Part shown: positions 1 through 8,811 of the stretch, piece after piece
How positions within the stretch are numbered: position 1 is the stretch's first letter
Layout: every line of letters begins with the position of its first letter
The notes under the pieces: model-generated
What the model was told of the DNA's origin: nothing
Seen by the model: the letters and a program-made list of their open reading frames with translations, nothing else
Databases searched by the model: none
Assembly: GCF_900187565.1 (NCBI RefSeq)
Contig: NZ_FYED01000014.1
Span: 163,170-227,169 of the forward strand
From: Pseudomonas sp. Irchel 3A7
GTDB lineage: Bacteria; Pseudomonadota; Gammaproteobacteria; Pseudomonadales; Pseudomonadaceae
DNA: 64,000 nt
Direction of reading: 5' to 3'
Translations under genes and position numbers: made by a program

Positions 1-1042
1 TGGATGTCTCGACTTGCCGCCAGCGGTTACGGGCCTTGAGTTGCGGATGCTCCCAAACCCCTTGCATGTCATTGACCCGGGCGTTGGCAATCTGCGCGTG
101 ATCCAGTCGAGCGATCACGGCATCGAAGTCCAGGGCGGCGAAGGACTCGACGATCAAATCCCGCAGTGCATGACGGTTTTCGACGCGTTTGAAATTGGCA
201 GAAAAGCGCTCGTCCCTGGCCAGTTCGGGCATCAACAGCACGTGCTCGCAGAACAGCTGCCATTCGCGCTCATTCTGCAGACCAAGCATCACGGTCGTGC
301 CGTCGCCGATCGGGAAGGGGCCGTAAGGGTAAATCGTGGCGTGGGCGGCGCCGGCACGAGGGGGGGGCGGCGCGCCCTCGTAGGCGTAGTACATCGGATA
401 GTTCATCCACTCGACCAGGCTTTCGAGCATCGATACATCGATGTGGCTGCCTTCGCCGGTGCGTCCACGCAACAGCAGTGCGGACAGGATGCCGGTGTAA
501 GCGTACATGCCGGCGGCTATGTCGGCGATCGAGCACCCGGCCTTGGCCATTTCTGATTCGCCCGAGCCACCGGTCACCGAGAGAAATCCGCCTTCGCTCT
601 GAATCAACAGATCGTAGGCTTTCTTTTTTTCATAGGGACCACCCACGCCATAGCCTGAAATGTCACACACAATGAGTTGCGGAAATCGCTGGTGCAGGAC
701 CTCGAACGACAGGCCCATCCGTGCGGCCGCACCCGGTGCCAGGTTCTGCACCAGCACATCGGCGGTGGCCAACAGACTGTCCAGGACGTCGGTGGCGGGC
801 TCCTGTTTCAAATCGAGGGTCAGGCTTTCTTTCGAACGATTGGTCCAGACGAAATGCGAGGCCAGGCCGTTGACGCGTTGATCGTAGCCTCGGGCAAAAT
901 CGCCGACGCCCGGACGTTCGACCTTGATCACCCGGGCACCGAGGTCGGCCAGTTGACGGGTACAGAACGGAGCAGCGATGGCGTGTTCGAGACTGACCAC
1001 GGTGATGCCGTCGAGGGGACGAATGTCTTTGGGCTGGCTCAT
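1..1042 (-). CDS. CaiB/BaiF (class III) CoA-transferase, 3' end cut by window edge
   Basis: About 347 codons are visible of a family usually near 400 residues, and the C-terminus lies beyond position 1. Class III CoA-transferases move CoA between acyl-CoA donors and carboxylates. Visible features are the N-terminal Rossmann-type segment (GITVVSLEHAIAAPFCTRQL, residues 12-31), GPYxxxxAYDLLIQ (135-148) and the putative catalytic Asp174 in SIADIAAGMYA, at the place of the formyl-CoA transferase aspartate. The ATG at 1042 was chosen because the protein begins MSQPKDIRPLDGI, as family members do. It is the last visible gene of a minus-strand operon after the ThDP enzyme and the acyl-CoA dehydrogenase, so it probably activates or recycles the CoA ester that the dehydrogenase handles. 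The substrate is unknown. Confidence 0.85.
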   Translation of the reverse strand, partial: MSQPKDIRPLDGITVVSLEHAIAAPFCTRQLADLGARVIKVERPGVGDFARGYDQRVNGLASHFVWTNRSKESLTLDLKQEPATDVLDSLLATADVLVQNLAPGAAARMGLSFEVLHQRFPQLIVCDISGYGVGGPYEKKKAYDLLIQSEGGFLSVTGGSGESEMAKAGCSIADIAAGMYAYTGILSALLLRGRTGEGSHIDVSMLESLVEWMNYPMYYAYEGAPPPPRAGAAHATIYPYGPFPIGDGTTVMLGLQNEREWQLFCEHVLLMPELARDERFSANFKRVENRHALRDLIVESFAALDFDAVIARLDHAQIANARVNDMQGVWEHPQLKARNRWRQVETS

Positions 1043-1115
1043 GATTGTTATCTCTTTTGTCATGGCTTCCCGATGCGTCGACCGAAGCCGTCGCACCGGA
1101 CTTTGCAGTGATCAC

Positions 1116-2279
1116 TCAGAAGGAGCGCGGCAGCTCGAGCAGGTGTTCGGCGACGTACGACAGGATCAGGTTGGTGGAGATCGGCGCGACCTGATACAGC
1201 CGGGTTTCGCGGAATTTGCGCTCAACGTCGTACTCACAGGCAAAACCAAATCCACCGTGGGTTTGCAGGCAGGCATTGGCCGCTTCCCACGAAGCTTTCG
1301 CCGCCAGGTACTTGGCCATGTTGGCGCTGGCGCCGGCGTTGATCCCGCTGTCGTATTCCTCGCAGGCACGCCAGCGCATCAGGTCGGCCGCTTCGATCTC
1401 GATGTGCGCTTCGGCAATCGGAAACTGTACGCCCTGGTTCTGCCCGATGGGGCGGCCGAACACCACGCGATCACGGGCATAGGCGGCGGACTTTTCGATG
1501 AACCAGCGACCATCGCCGATGCATTCGGCGGCGATCAGCGTGCGCTCGGCATTCAGGCCATCGAGGATGTAGCGAAAGCCTTTGCCTTCCTCGCCAATCA
1601 AGCTGTCCGCCGGAATCTCCAGGTTGTCGAAGAACAGCTCATTGGTCTCGTGATTGACCATGTTGGCGATCGGTTGCACGGTCAGGCCGTTGCCGATGGC
1701 TTCACGCAGATCCACCAGGAAAATCGACATGCCTTCGGATTTCTTCGTCACCTCGGCCAGTGGCGTAGTACGCGCCAGCAGGATCATCAGGTCGGAATGC
1801 TGGACGCGCGAGATCCACACCTTTTGGCCGTTGATCACGTATTTGTCGCCGCGCTTGATGGCGGTGGTCTTGATCTTGGTGGTGTCGGTGCCGGTGGTGG
1901 GCTCGGTCACGCCCATCGATTGCAGGCGCAACTCACCGCTGGCCAGTTTCGGCAGGTAGTAGCTTTTCTGTGCCTCGCTACCGTTACGCAACAGGGTGAA
2001 CATATTGTACATCTGCCCGTGGACGGTGCCTGAATTTCCGCCGCAACGGTTGACCTCTTCGAGAATCACCGAGGCTTCAGCCAGCCCCAGGCCGGAGCCA
2101 CCGTATTCGGTGGGTATCATCGCCGCCAGCCAGCCGGCGTCGGTCAGGGCTTTGACGAAGGATTCCGGGAAGCCTTTTTCTTCGTCGATCCTGCGCCAGT
2201 AGGCGGCATCGAATTCGGCGCACAGGGCGCGCACGCCCTCGCGGATGGCATTGAGTTCTTCAGAGTGGTGGTCAGTCAT
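1116..2279 (-). CDS. acyl-CoA dehydrogenase family flavoprotein
   Basis: A 387-residue member of the FAD acyl-CoA dehydrogenase superfamily, full length. The FAD-binding middle segment includes MGVTEPTTGTDTTKIKT (about 122-138) and a VINGQKVWIS strand. The C-terminal glutamate motif of many family members (IYEGT) is replaced by VAPIST. A Glu lies at about residue 245 in LNAERTLIAAE, where isovaleryl-CoA and long-chain enzymes carry their base, so activity is plausible. The start at 2279 is chosen over the longer frame because GAGGAG lies just upstream. It sits between the ThDP genes and the CoA-transferase in one operon. A desulfinase-like or other non-beta-oxidation role is possible, since acyl-CoA dehydrogenase/CoA-transferase pairs are also used for 3-sulfinopropionate. 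This is inference only. Confidence 0.88.
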   Translation of the reverse strand: MTDHHSEELNAIREGVRALCAEFDAAYWRRIDEEKGFPESFVKALTDAGWLAAMIPTEYGGSGLGLAEASVILEEVNRCGGNSGTVHGQMYNMFTLLRNGSEAQKSYYLPKLASGELRLQSMGVTEPTTGTDTTKIKTTAIKRGDKYVINGQKVWISRVQHSDLMILLARTTPLAEVTKKSEGMSIFLVDLREAIGNGLTVQPIANMVNHETNELFFDNLEIPADSLIGEEGKGFRYILDGLNAERTLIAAECIGDGRWFIEKSAAYARDRVVFGRPIGQNQGVQFPIAEAHIEIEAADLMRWRACEEYDSGINAGASANMAKYLAAKASWEAANACLQTHGGFGFACEYDVERKFRETRLYQVAPISTNLILSYVAEHLLELPRSF

Positions 2280-2344
2280 TATTATTCTCCTCGACGCGTC
2301 ACGCACGGCATCGGCCCTGCGTGACGAAGTCCGGCCAGGGGTGA

Positions 2345-2941
2345 TCAGATCGGGTTGAAACCCAATGCGGCGCGAAAGCGATTCTTGATGTAGTGGCCGT
2401 CACGTGGCGGCAGCACCCGTGGCGGGTTCTCGGCCTTGATCTTGATCGTCGCCAGCTTCACGCCGTCGCGAGTGGCGAAGCGCTCGCGCAAGTTGTGTAC
2501 GCCGTCCATGTCACGGATTTCATCGGTCCAGCTGAAACCACAGGTCTTGGCGACCTGGTCCAGGGAAATGCCGAAGCCCGCGTGGCTGACTTGCATGCCC
2601 GTTTCGCCGAAGTGACCGTTATCGAGCACGGCAATGGTCAGGTTGGCGGGTTTTTGCAGTGCCACAGTGGCCAGCGCACCAAAACCCATCAGCAACTCGC
2701 CGTCACCCGTGACGACCACTACCGACTTGTCCGGTTGAGCATTGGCCAGGCCCAAACCAACGGTGATGGCACTGCCCATGGCGGCCCAGAGGTAGTAGTT
2801 CAAGTCATTGTCACCGGCGGCCATGACGTCATAGGACGCCGAGCCCAGCCCGGTCACGACCAGCACGTCCTTGCGGTCGGCCAGCAAGGTCTTGACCACT
2901 TCACGGCGGCACAAGCTGTGGTTTGCGCTTACTTGACCCAT
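2345..2941 (-). CDS. ThDP-dependent decarboxylase-like enzyme, cofactor-binding (beta) subunit
   Basis: A 198-residue free-standing pyrophosphate-binding domain of the thiamine-diphosphate enzyme family. The ThDP/Mg motif runs from GDG at residues 79-81 to LDN at 106-108. Size and split architecture match the beta subunits of sulfopyruvate decarboxylase (ComE) and phosphonopyruvate-decarboxylase-like enzymes, rather than the fused 550-residue decarboxylases. Its start overlaps the end of the alpha-subunit gene by 13 bp, which indicates translational coupling and a stoichiometric complex. The following operon genes encode an acyl-CoA dehydrogenase and a CoA-transferase. The substrate, probably a 2-oxo acid with an acidic side group, cannot be read from the sequence. 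Confidence 0.8.
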   Translation of the reverse strand: MGQVSANHSLCRREVVKTLLADRKDVLVVTGLGSASYDVMAAGDNDLNYYLWAAMGSAITVGLGLANAQPDKSVVVVTGDGELLMGFGALATVALQKPANLTIAVLDNGHFGETGMQVSHAGFGISLDQVAKTCGFSWTDEIRDMDGVHNLRERFATRDGVKLATIKIKAENPPRVLPPRDGHYIKNRFRAALGFNPI

Positions 2942-3468
2942 TTCTTTTCTCCAATCAGGCGCTGACCGAGCAGCAGGGCAGTGGACGAATCACCGTTGAA
3001 CGCCATCGTCGCGGCACCGTGCAGCAGCGGCGCGACGTCTTCAGGGGCATCCGCGCGCCAGGTCATGACCTTCATCAGATTCAGCGAGGCTTCGGTGGCC
3101 TGGCCCATCGGGTTTTGCCAGGCGTTGAACTCGGCCCAGTCTCCGCGCAGGGTGACCACCATCAACAGCGGAAAACCGGCACAGACTTGCAAGGCGAGGG
3201 TGTTGATGCAGTTACCGACCCCGCTGGATTGCATCAACAGGGCGCCGCGTTCACCGCCCAACCAGGCACCTGCCAGGTAGCCGATGCCTTCTTCTTCGGT
3301 GGTGAGGACGACGGCCTTGATGTCGGGGTCGGCATACGACATGCGAATCGCTGCCGAGTGGCCGGCATCCGGTACGAAGACCACGTGTTTGACGTTGTGG
3401 GCCTTGAGCACGCGGAACACGTCCTCCTGCCAATCCTGTCCCACGGTTTGTTCAGCTTCTGTTGACAT
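2929..3468 (-). CDS. ThDP-dependent decarboxylase-like enzyme, pyrimidine-binding (alpha) subunit
   Basis: A 179-residue N-terminal-type domain of ThDP enzymes, encoded separately. The conserved glutamate that activates the cofactor is expected in TTEEEGIGYLAG (about residues 56-67), and a VVFVPDAGHS strand-turn begins the fold. It pairs with the following beta gene, which it overlaps by 13 bp, and resembles the ComD-type subunit of sulfopyruvate decarboxylase. The ATG at 3468 was preferred to one two codons earlier because GGGAG is then 6 bp upstream, whereas it would directly abut the earlier ATG. It is the first gene of the operon that ends in the CoA-transferase. Confidence 0.8.
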   Translation of the reverse strand: MSTEAEQTVGQDWQEDVFRVLKAHNVKHVVFVPDAGHSAAIRMSYADPDIKAVVLTTEEEGIGYLAGAWLGGERGALLMQSSGVGNCINTLALQVCAGFPLLMVVTLRGDWAEFNAWQNPMGQATEASLNLMKVMTWRADAPEDVAPLLHGAATMAFNGDSSTALLLGQRLIGEKKWVK

Positions 3469-3797
3469 GCCCATCTCCCAAGCAGTGCTGCTTTTGTGTT
3501 TTCACACATTCTGGGAGTGCTGGAGGCTTACGACGACTACCGTTTTTGTCTTTGAGATATGCCCATTTTGTATGGCTTGGCTGAGGTTTCGCCGGCAAAC
3601 GCTCGGCTTCGATAGCCACGTTGTATGGGAACGGGCATCGCAGCTCGGATTGCAGCGTCCAACCAGGACGGGAGGAAAAAATAACGCAAGATCAAATGAG
3701 AATACGTATCAAAAGCTAAACATGCGGTATACCATGCGGCGCAAATCCATGGCAGTTATGCCGTCCCATTTGGCTTATTCGTAAAGGTTTTACCCCC
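3469..3797. other. intergenic region between ThDP operon and TonB receptor
   Basis: About 330 bp without a convincing gene. It must hold the divergent promoters of the minus-strand ThDP operon and of the plus-strand TonB-dependent receptor. The receptor side is AT-richer and holds a candidate Fur site listed separately. Open frames crossing this stretch have no family features and overlap the flanking genes, so they were not called. Confidence 0.6.
3697..3711 (+). promoter_or_regulatory. candidate Fur box upstream of siderophore receptor
   Basis: The sequence TGAGAATACGTATCA matches the 7-1-7 Fur inverted repeat TGATAATNATTATCA at 11 of 14 informative bases. It lies 87 bp before the receptor start codon, where iron-repressed Pseudomonas receptor genes carry their operator. 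The assignment rests on motif similarity and context only. Confidence 0.5.
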
Positions 3798-5924
3798 GTG
3801 CGTCGAACTCTGCTTTCAATCTGTGTCGTGCAGGCGTTTTCCCCATTGTCATGGGCTGAACAAGCGACTGCGCAAAAGCAGAGTCTGGAGTTGCAAGCCA
3901 CCGACATCGTCGGCACGTCGGAATATGAAACGGCCCAAGGGCCGGTGAAGGGCTACCGGGCAACGCGTTCTGCCAGCGCCACCCGTACCGACACCTCGAT
4001 TCATGAAACGCCGCAGTCCATCAGCGTGGTGACCAAGGATGTGGTCGAGGACATTGCCGCCACTCGCCTTCAGGACGCGCTCGACTACGCCGGTGGGGTA
4101 GGACGGGCCAACAACTTCGGCGGGCAGGGACTGACCACCTTCACGGTGCGTGGATTTACCACCGGCGAGTTTTACCGCAATGGTTTTCCGATCAATCGCG
4201 GTTATCCGAACATGCCCGACGCAAACACCATCGAGCGGCTGGAAGTGCTGCGCGGCCCCGCGACGACGCTGTATGGCCGGGGTGATCCTGGCGGCACGTT
4301 CAATGTCGTCTCCAAGCAGCCGCTGGCACAGCGCACGGTCACGGTGGGCAGTCAGTTCAATGACCAGGGCATGAAGCGCGGCACGCTGGATGCCTCCGGC
4401 CCGCTCGACGAAGAGGGGCGTCTGGCGTATCGCTTGAACGTGGTGGGCGAGGGTGGCGATACCTTCCGCGATCATGTTGAAACCGAACGCTACGGCGTGA
4501 CGCCGGTTCTGTCCTGGCAAGTCACTGATGACACCAAGGTGATCTTCGAAGGTGATTTCATGCGCAACAATCACCCGCTGGATCGGGGTGTGACGCGCTA
4601 TCCGAATCAGATTGGCACCGCGTCGCGTGACACATTTTTCGGTGAAAAAGATGTCGGCAAGTTGCACAACGACAACAACATGGCCCAACTGCGGTTCGAA
4701 CACTTCCTGAACGACAACTGGACACTGGGCGGTGGTTTCCAGTGGCTGGACGGCACTTTGCAGGGCAATGCCGTTGAAGCCAATGGCGTCGCTGCCGACG
4801 GGCGCACCCTGGGCCGCAACTTCAACTATCGCAAACTGGAGTGGACGGACAAGGACACGCAACTGAACCTCACCGGACATTTCTCCACCGGAGGTTTCGA
4901 TCACACCTTGTTGACCGGTATCGAGTACGAGGATTACGACTACACGTCCATCATCCAGCGCTCCAGTGGCGCGGTCAGTGCCTACCCGATCGATATTTTC
5001 GACCCGGTGTATGGCCAGCCTCGCCCGGCGCTGACCCGCACGCCGACCCACGACAAGGAAAACCTCAAGACTTATGCGGCCTTCGTCCAGGATCAAGTGG
5101 CGTTGACTGAGCGTTTGAAGGTCTTGGCCGGTGCCCGTTTCGAGCGCTTCGAGCATGACTATGAAACCTTTGTGCCGGGTGGCAAAAGCTGGGAGGCGAG
5201 CGACAATGCGGTGACGCCGCGTCTCGGCGTGCTGTATGACCTGACCGATACTGTGGCGGTGTATGCCGATACCGCGCGCTCATTCAAACCCAATTCCGGG
5301 GCCAGCCGTCAGGGTGGCGGCTTTGATCCGGAAAAGGGCAAGTCCTATGAGATGGGTATCAAGTGGGAAGCTCTTGACCGTCAGCTGAGTGTTGACGCGG
5401 CGATCTACCAGATTGAAAAACGCAACGTCCTGACCACCGACCCCGTGGACTCCACGTTCAGCGTGGCAGCTGGCGAGGTCCGCAGCCGTGGTTTTGATCT
5501 GAACGTGGCAGGCAACGTCACCCCGCAGTGGCGGGTGATTGGCGGCTATGCCTATGTCGACGCCGAGGTCACCCAGGACAACGTCATCCAGTCGGGCACC
5601 CGGCTGATGAACATTCCGAAAAACAGCTTCAGTCTGCTCAACGTTTATGAATTCCAGGACGGCCATCTGAAAGGGCTGGGGTTGGGCGTGGGGGGGAAAT
5701 ACGTCGATGAGCGAGCGGGCCAGACCGCCAACACAGCGTTTTCCATGGGCAGTTACACCGTCGTCGATCTGCTGGGCTTCTACAAGGTCAATGACAAGCT
5801 CAGGCTCAATCTCGATGTGAAGAACGTGTTCGACCGTGACTACGAGGAGGGAGCCTTCGGTAATGTCTATGCCTACCCGGGCGCGCCGAGAACTGTCCAG
5901 GTCGGGTTTTCCTACACGCTGTAA
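3798..5924 (+). CDS. TonB-dependent siderophore receptor
   Basis: A 708-residue outer-membrane receptor predicted to import a ferric siderophore using TonB energy. It starts with a short Sec signal peptide ending near LSWAEQATA. A plug domain follows with the typical HETPQSISVVTKDVVED and a TFTVRGF strand (about residues 70-125) and LRGPATTLYGRGDPGGTFN (about 151-170). A 22-strand-type barrel ends in APRTVQVGFSYTL. There is no N-terminal STN signalling extension, so it is probably not coupled to an anti-sigma factor. The GTG start is used because no upstream in-frame ATG exists. A candidate Fur box lies 87 bp upstream and a strong hairpin follows the stop. The ligand is unknown; a xenosiderophore role is plausible because no biosynthetic genes are nearby. 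Confidence 0.93.
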   Translation: MRRTLLSICVVQAFSPLSWAEQATAQKQSLELQATDIVGTSEYETAQGPVKGYRATRSASATRTDTSIHETPQSISVVTKDVVEDIAATRLQDALDYAGGVGRANNFGGQGLTTFTVRGFTTGEFYRNGFPINRGYPNMPDANTIERLEVLRGPATTLYGRGDPGGTFNVVSKQPLAQRTVTVGSQFNDQGMKRGTLDASGPLDEEGRLAYRLNVVGEGGDTFRDHVETERYGVTPVLSWQVTDDTKVIFEGDFMRNNHPLDRGVTRYPNQIGTASRDTFFGEKDVGKLHNDNNMAQLRFEHFLNDNWTLGGGFQWLDGTLQGNAVEANGVAADGRTLGRNFNYRKLEWTDKDTQLNLTGHFSTGGFDHTLLTGIEYEDYDYTSIIQRSSGAVSAYPIDIFDPVYGQPRPALTRTPTHDKENLKTYAAFVQDQVALTERLKVLAGARFERFEHDYETFVPGGKSWEASDNAVTPRLGVLYDLTDTVAVYADTARSFKPNSGASRQGGGFDPEKGKSYEMGIKWEALDRQLSVDAAIYQIEKRNVLTTDPVDSTFSVAAGEVRSRGFDLNVAGNVTPQWRVIGGYAYVDAEVTQDNVIQSGTRLMNIPKNSFSLLNVYEFQDGHLKGLGLGVGGKYVDERAGQTANTAFSMGSYTVVDLLGFYKVNDKLRLNLDVKNVFDRDYEEGAFGNVYAYPGAPRTVQVGFSYTL

Positions 5925-5929
5925 TAGCA

Positions 5930-5959
5930 AAAGGGCCCATGAATCTTCATGGGCCCTTT
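5930..5959. terminator. bidirectional hairpin terminator
   Basis: AAAGGGCCCATGAA and TTCATGGGCCCTTT form a 14-bp perfect stem around a TC centre, 5 bp after the receptor stop. The A-run on one flank and T-run on the other allow use by the receptor and by the convergent MFS gene. Confidence 0.85.
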
Positions 5960-5985
5960 GCGTTCAGCTATTGATACTCAACCCA

Positions 5986-7362
5986 TCAGACTCTTGCCGC
6001 CTGCGACCTGGCACATCCCTTCAAACCGGTGCGTTCTTCCACCTCGCCGGAGCCACTGATATAGCCATACCGCGACAGGTTCGGCATGAGAATCGCGGCG
6101 ATGAAGGTCACAGTCACGACCGCTGCGACGTAAAAGAAGAAATACTCCTCGATGCCCTGTGACCGTAGTGACAATGCCACGTATTCAGCAGTGCCGCCGA
6201 AAGCCGCATTGCCCACGGCATACGGAAATCCCACACCCAATGCGCGTACGGCAGGCGGGAACAGTTCAGCTTTGACGATCCCGGCAATCGGGGTGTAGAG
6301 CGACGCAATGGCCAGGCCGCCAAACACCAGCAGGAACGCCATGAACGGACTGCTGACCGATTGCAACGAGTAAAGCAGGGGGATCACCAGCAGCATGGCC
6401 AACCCGGAGAACATCAGCATGTGTGCCTTGATCCCGATACGGTCGGCGAGCAAGCCGAAGAGCGGCTGGCAGAACATGAAACCGACCAGTGCCGCGGTCA
6501 TGATGAAACTCACCGTTTCCGGGCTGATCCCTGCCGAGATCACCAGGAATTTCTGCATGTACGTGGTGAAGGTATAGAAGTAGAGCGACCCGCCGATGGT
6601 GAACGCCACCACCAGGGCGACGGCACGTTTATGCTTGAACATGCCGCGCAAGGAGCCGGCGTCTTTGCGGTTCATGTCTTTCTTGTTGGCGGTTTCATGC
6701 ATGGCACGACGCAGATACACCACAACAATCGAACTCAGGGCGCCGATGAAGAAAGGAATCCTCCAGCCCCATTCGCGCAACTCCTCGCCCGTCAGGGTTT
6801 GCTGAAGAATGACCACGGTCATCAAGGCCAGCAGCTGGCCGGCAATGATGGTGAAGTATTGGAACGACCCATAAAAGCAGCGGCGGCCGGGTGTCGCGAT
6901 TTCGCTGATGTAGGTGGCCCCGGTGCCGTACTCCGCACCGACAGACAGTCCTTGAATCAATCGGGCGATCACGAGCATCACGGGGGCAGCAACTCCGATC
7001 GTCTCGTAGGTCGGCATGACCGCGATCAGCAGTGAACCGGCGCACATCATGAACACCGAGATAATCATCGAGACCTTGCGACCGCGAGTATCGGCAATCC
7101 AGCCGAAAATCCAGCCACCGAGGGGACGCATGAAAAAGCCCACGGCGAAAACGCCGGCGGTGGCGAGCAGTTGGCTGGTGGTGTCGCCCTTGGGGAAAAA
7201 CGAAGCGGCGAAATAGATGGCGGTATAGGCATAAATGAAGAAGTCATACCATTCCACCAGGTTGCCCGAGCAGGCACCCATGATGGCTTTGACACGATTG
7301 GGACTTTTCGCCGCAGCGTCTTCGGCGATGAGGTCGTTTGGGTCTGTGAGGGATCTGGACAT
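5986..7362 (-). CDS. MFS transporter, metabolite:H+ symporter (MHS) family
   Basis: A 458-residue inner-membrane permease with about 12 transmembrane helices, similar to alpha-ketoglutarate, proline/betaine and shikimate symporters. Family marks are the GNLVEWYDFFIYAYTA segment in helix 1 (about 32-48), RPLGGWIFGWIADTRGRK in loop 2-3 and the RLIQGLSVGAEYGTG helix. The ATG at 7362 is preferred to a GTG three codons earlier because the AAAGGG site then has normal spacing. It is divergent from a LysR-type regulator across a 514-bp gap. The substrate is probably a small carboxylate or betaine, which cannot be fixed from the sequence. Confidence 0.88.
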   Translation of the reverse strand: MSRSLTDPNDLIAEDAAAKSPNRVKAIMGACSGNLVEWYDFFIYAYTAIYFAASFFPKGDTTSQLLATAGVFAVGFFMRPLGGWIFGWIADTRGRKVSMIISVFMMCAGSLLIAVMPTYETIGVAAPVMLVIARLIQGLSVGAEYGTGATYISEIATPGRRCFYGSFQYFTIIAGQLLALMTVVILQQTLTGEELREWGWRIPFFIGALSSIVVVYLRRAMHETANKKDMNRKDAGSLRGMFKHKRAVALVVAFTIGGSLYFYTFTTYMQKFLVISAGISPETVSFIMTAALVGFMFCQPLFGLLADRIGIKAHMLMFSGLAMLLVIPLLYSLQSVSSPFMAFLLVFGGLAIASLYTPIAGIVKAELFPPAVRALGVGFPYAVGNAAFGGTAEYVALSLRSQGIEEYFFFYVAAVVTVTFIAAILMPNLSRYGYISGSGEVEERTGLKGCARSQAARV

Positions 7363-7876
7363 GGTGTTCACCCTTTATTCAAGGCGAGGCGATACGAAGA
7401 GCACACCCGGGTGCTTGCGACGTTGCTGGCTCGATGGGTTGATGTGCTTAACGCAGGAATGTGAACCCGTCGATGACCTGGTCATCCGAGGTGAGGGCGC
7501 TGGGAGGGTGCGCTTGAGACGCCGACACTTTGAGGTCTGAAAAAATCGGACAAGCCGGGTAGAGAGACGCATTGCAGAACATGGCGGAAGCCCTCGTATC
7601 TTATTCTTGTAATGAGTCGTTCGCCCTGGGCGACGACGTTGATTGCAAGCTACCGCAGACTGTCGAAGGTAATAAGCCGCAGGCCAGCCTAACTGATATA
7701 CCTAAATTTTATAGCTCGCCCCGCAACCCCGGCCCGCGCGGGGTTACCACGCTCTCATAAGGCCTCGAACCGCATGACGCGTGGCCCGCAGCCGAGTCTT
7801 GAATGCGTGAATGCGTTTACACTCCCCCTACCCTTCGACGCATATCGCGCCGAGCCCGACTCTGACTGGCCTGGTA
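7363..7876. other. long divergent spacer between MFS and LysR genes
   Basis: About 510 bp without a gene I can support. It must hold the promoters of the divergent MFS and LysR genes. One short AT-rich block lies at about 7690-7715. A 7-bp inverted repeat, AACCCCG and CGGGGTT, lies at 7725-7745; it has no T-tract, and its function is unknown. The open frames here lack ribosome-binding sites and family features. Confidence 0.5.
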
Positions 7877-8800
7877 ATGGATGTCGTTCAACTCAAGACC
7901 CTGATTCACGTTGCCGAACTTGGCAGTCTCAGCAAGGCCTCCGACCGGCTGCACATTGCGCAACCGGCCCTCAGTCGACAAATCCGATTGCTGGAGAAAG
8001 AGCTCGGCACCTATCTGTTTGACCGACACGGTCGGGGCATGGAAATCACCGATGCCGGTCGAGAGGTACTGGCACACGCCACTCGAATCATGGAAGAAAT
8101 GGAGTCCATTCGAAGCTCCGTGGTGGGGGGAAAGTCTTCCTTTCGCGGGACAGTCGTTATCGGCACCACACCGACGGTGGCGGAAATTGTCACGGTCCCA
8201 TTGGTGCGCAAAATCAAGGAAGCGCATCCCAATCTCGCCATCCGGTTCTCTTCGGCTTTCAGCGGGTATCTGCTGGACTGGGTTCAGCGCGGTGAGCTGG
8301 AACTGGCCATTTCCTACGATCCGCAACCCCTGCACACCCTGCGAATCCTGCCGGTGATGATGGAAAACCTGCTGCTGGTCGGTCCCGCCAGTGCCGACCT
8401 GCGGCTCGATAGGCCAGTGTCCTTCGAGTCCTTGGCCGAGCAGCCACTCGTATTGCCCAGCACGCGCCACAGCCTGCGCACGATCCTCGACGACTGCGCC
8501 CGTGAAGTCGGGATCAAGCTCAAGACCAGTGTTGAAGCGGACTCTTTCGGGGCGATGATCGATCTGGTTCGCAACGGCTTCGGTTTGACCGCGCTGCCCC
8601 TGGCATCGATCTATGCGCAAGTCGAATCCGGCGTGCTATCGGCAGCCCCTCTGGTCGATCCGGTTCCCATGCGCAAACTGGTCCAGGTGTTTCCCGCCGA
8701 CAGGCGGGTCAGCCCTGCGGCGAAATTCGTCGGTGAGGCATTCATCGAGATTGCGGCCGATCTGGTCGATCGCAAGATCTGGGCTGGGCATATGCTCTGA
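7877..8800 (+). CDS. LysR-type transcriptional regulator
   Basis: A 307-residue regulator. The N-terminal winged helix-turn-helix spans about residues 1-60, with SLSKASDRLHIAQPALSRQI, and the LysR substrate-binding domain fills the rest. The ATG at 7877 is chosen over a start 22 codons earlier because LysR proteins begin within a few residues of the LKTLIHVAELGS helix; the ribosome site is weak. The divergent position suggests control of the MFS transporter at 5986-7362. The effector is unknown. The next gene starts 11 bp after the stop and may be cotranscribed. Confidence 0.9.
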   Translation: MDVVQLKTLIHVAELGSLSKASDRLHIAQPALSRQIRLLEKELGTYLFDRHGRGMEITDAGREVLAHATRIMEEMESIRSSVVGGKSSFRGTVVIGTTPTVAEIVTVPLVRKIKEAHPNLAIRFSSAFSGYLLDWVQRGELELAISYDPQPLHTLRILPVMMENLLLVGPASADLRLDRPVSFESLAEQPLVLPSTRHSLRTILDDCAREVGIKLKTSVEADSFGAMIDLVRNGFGLTALPLASIYAQVESGVLSAAPLVDPVPMRKLVQVFPADRRVSPAAKFVGEAFIEIAADLVDRKIWAGHML

Positions 8801-8811
8801 GGACCTTGTGC

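Noticed and set aside
7572..7760. 62-codon frame in the MFS-LysR spacer
   Set aside because: No ribosome site, no family feature and unusual composition; it lies in the divergent promoter region.
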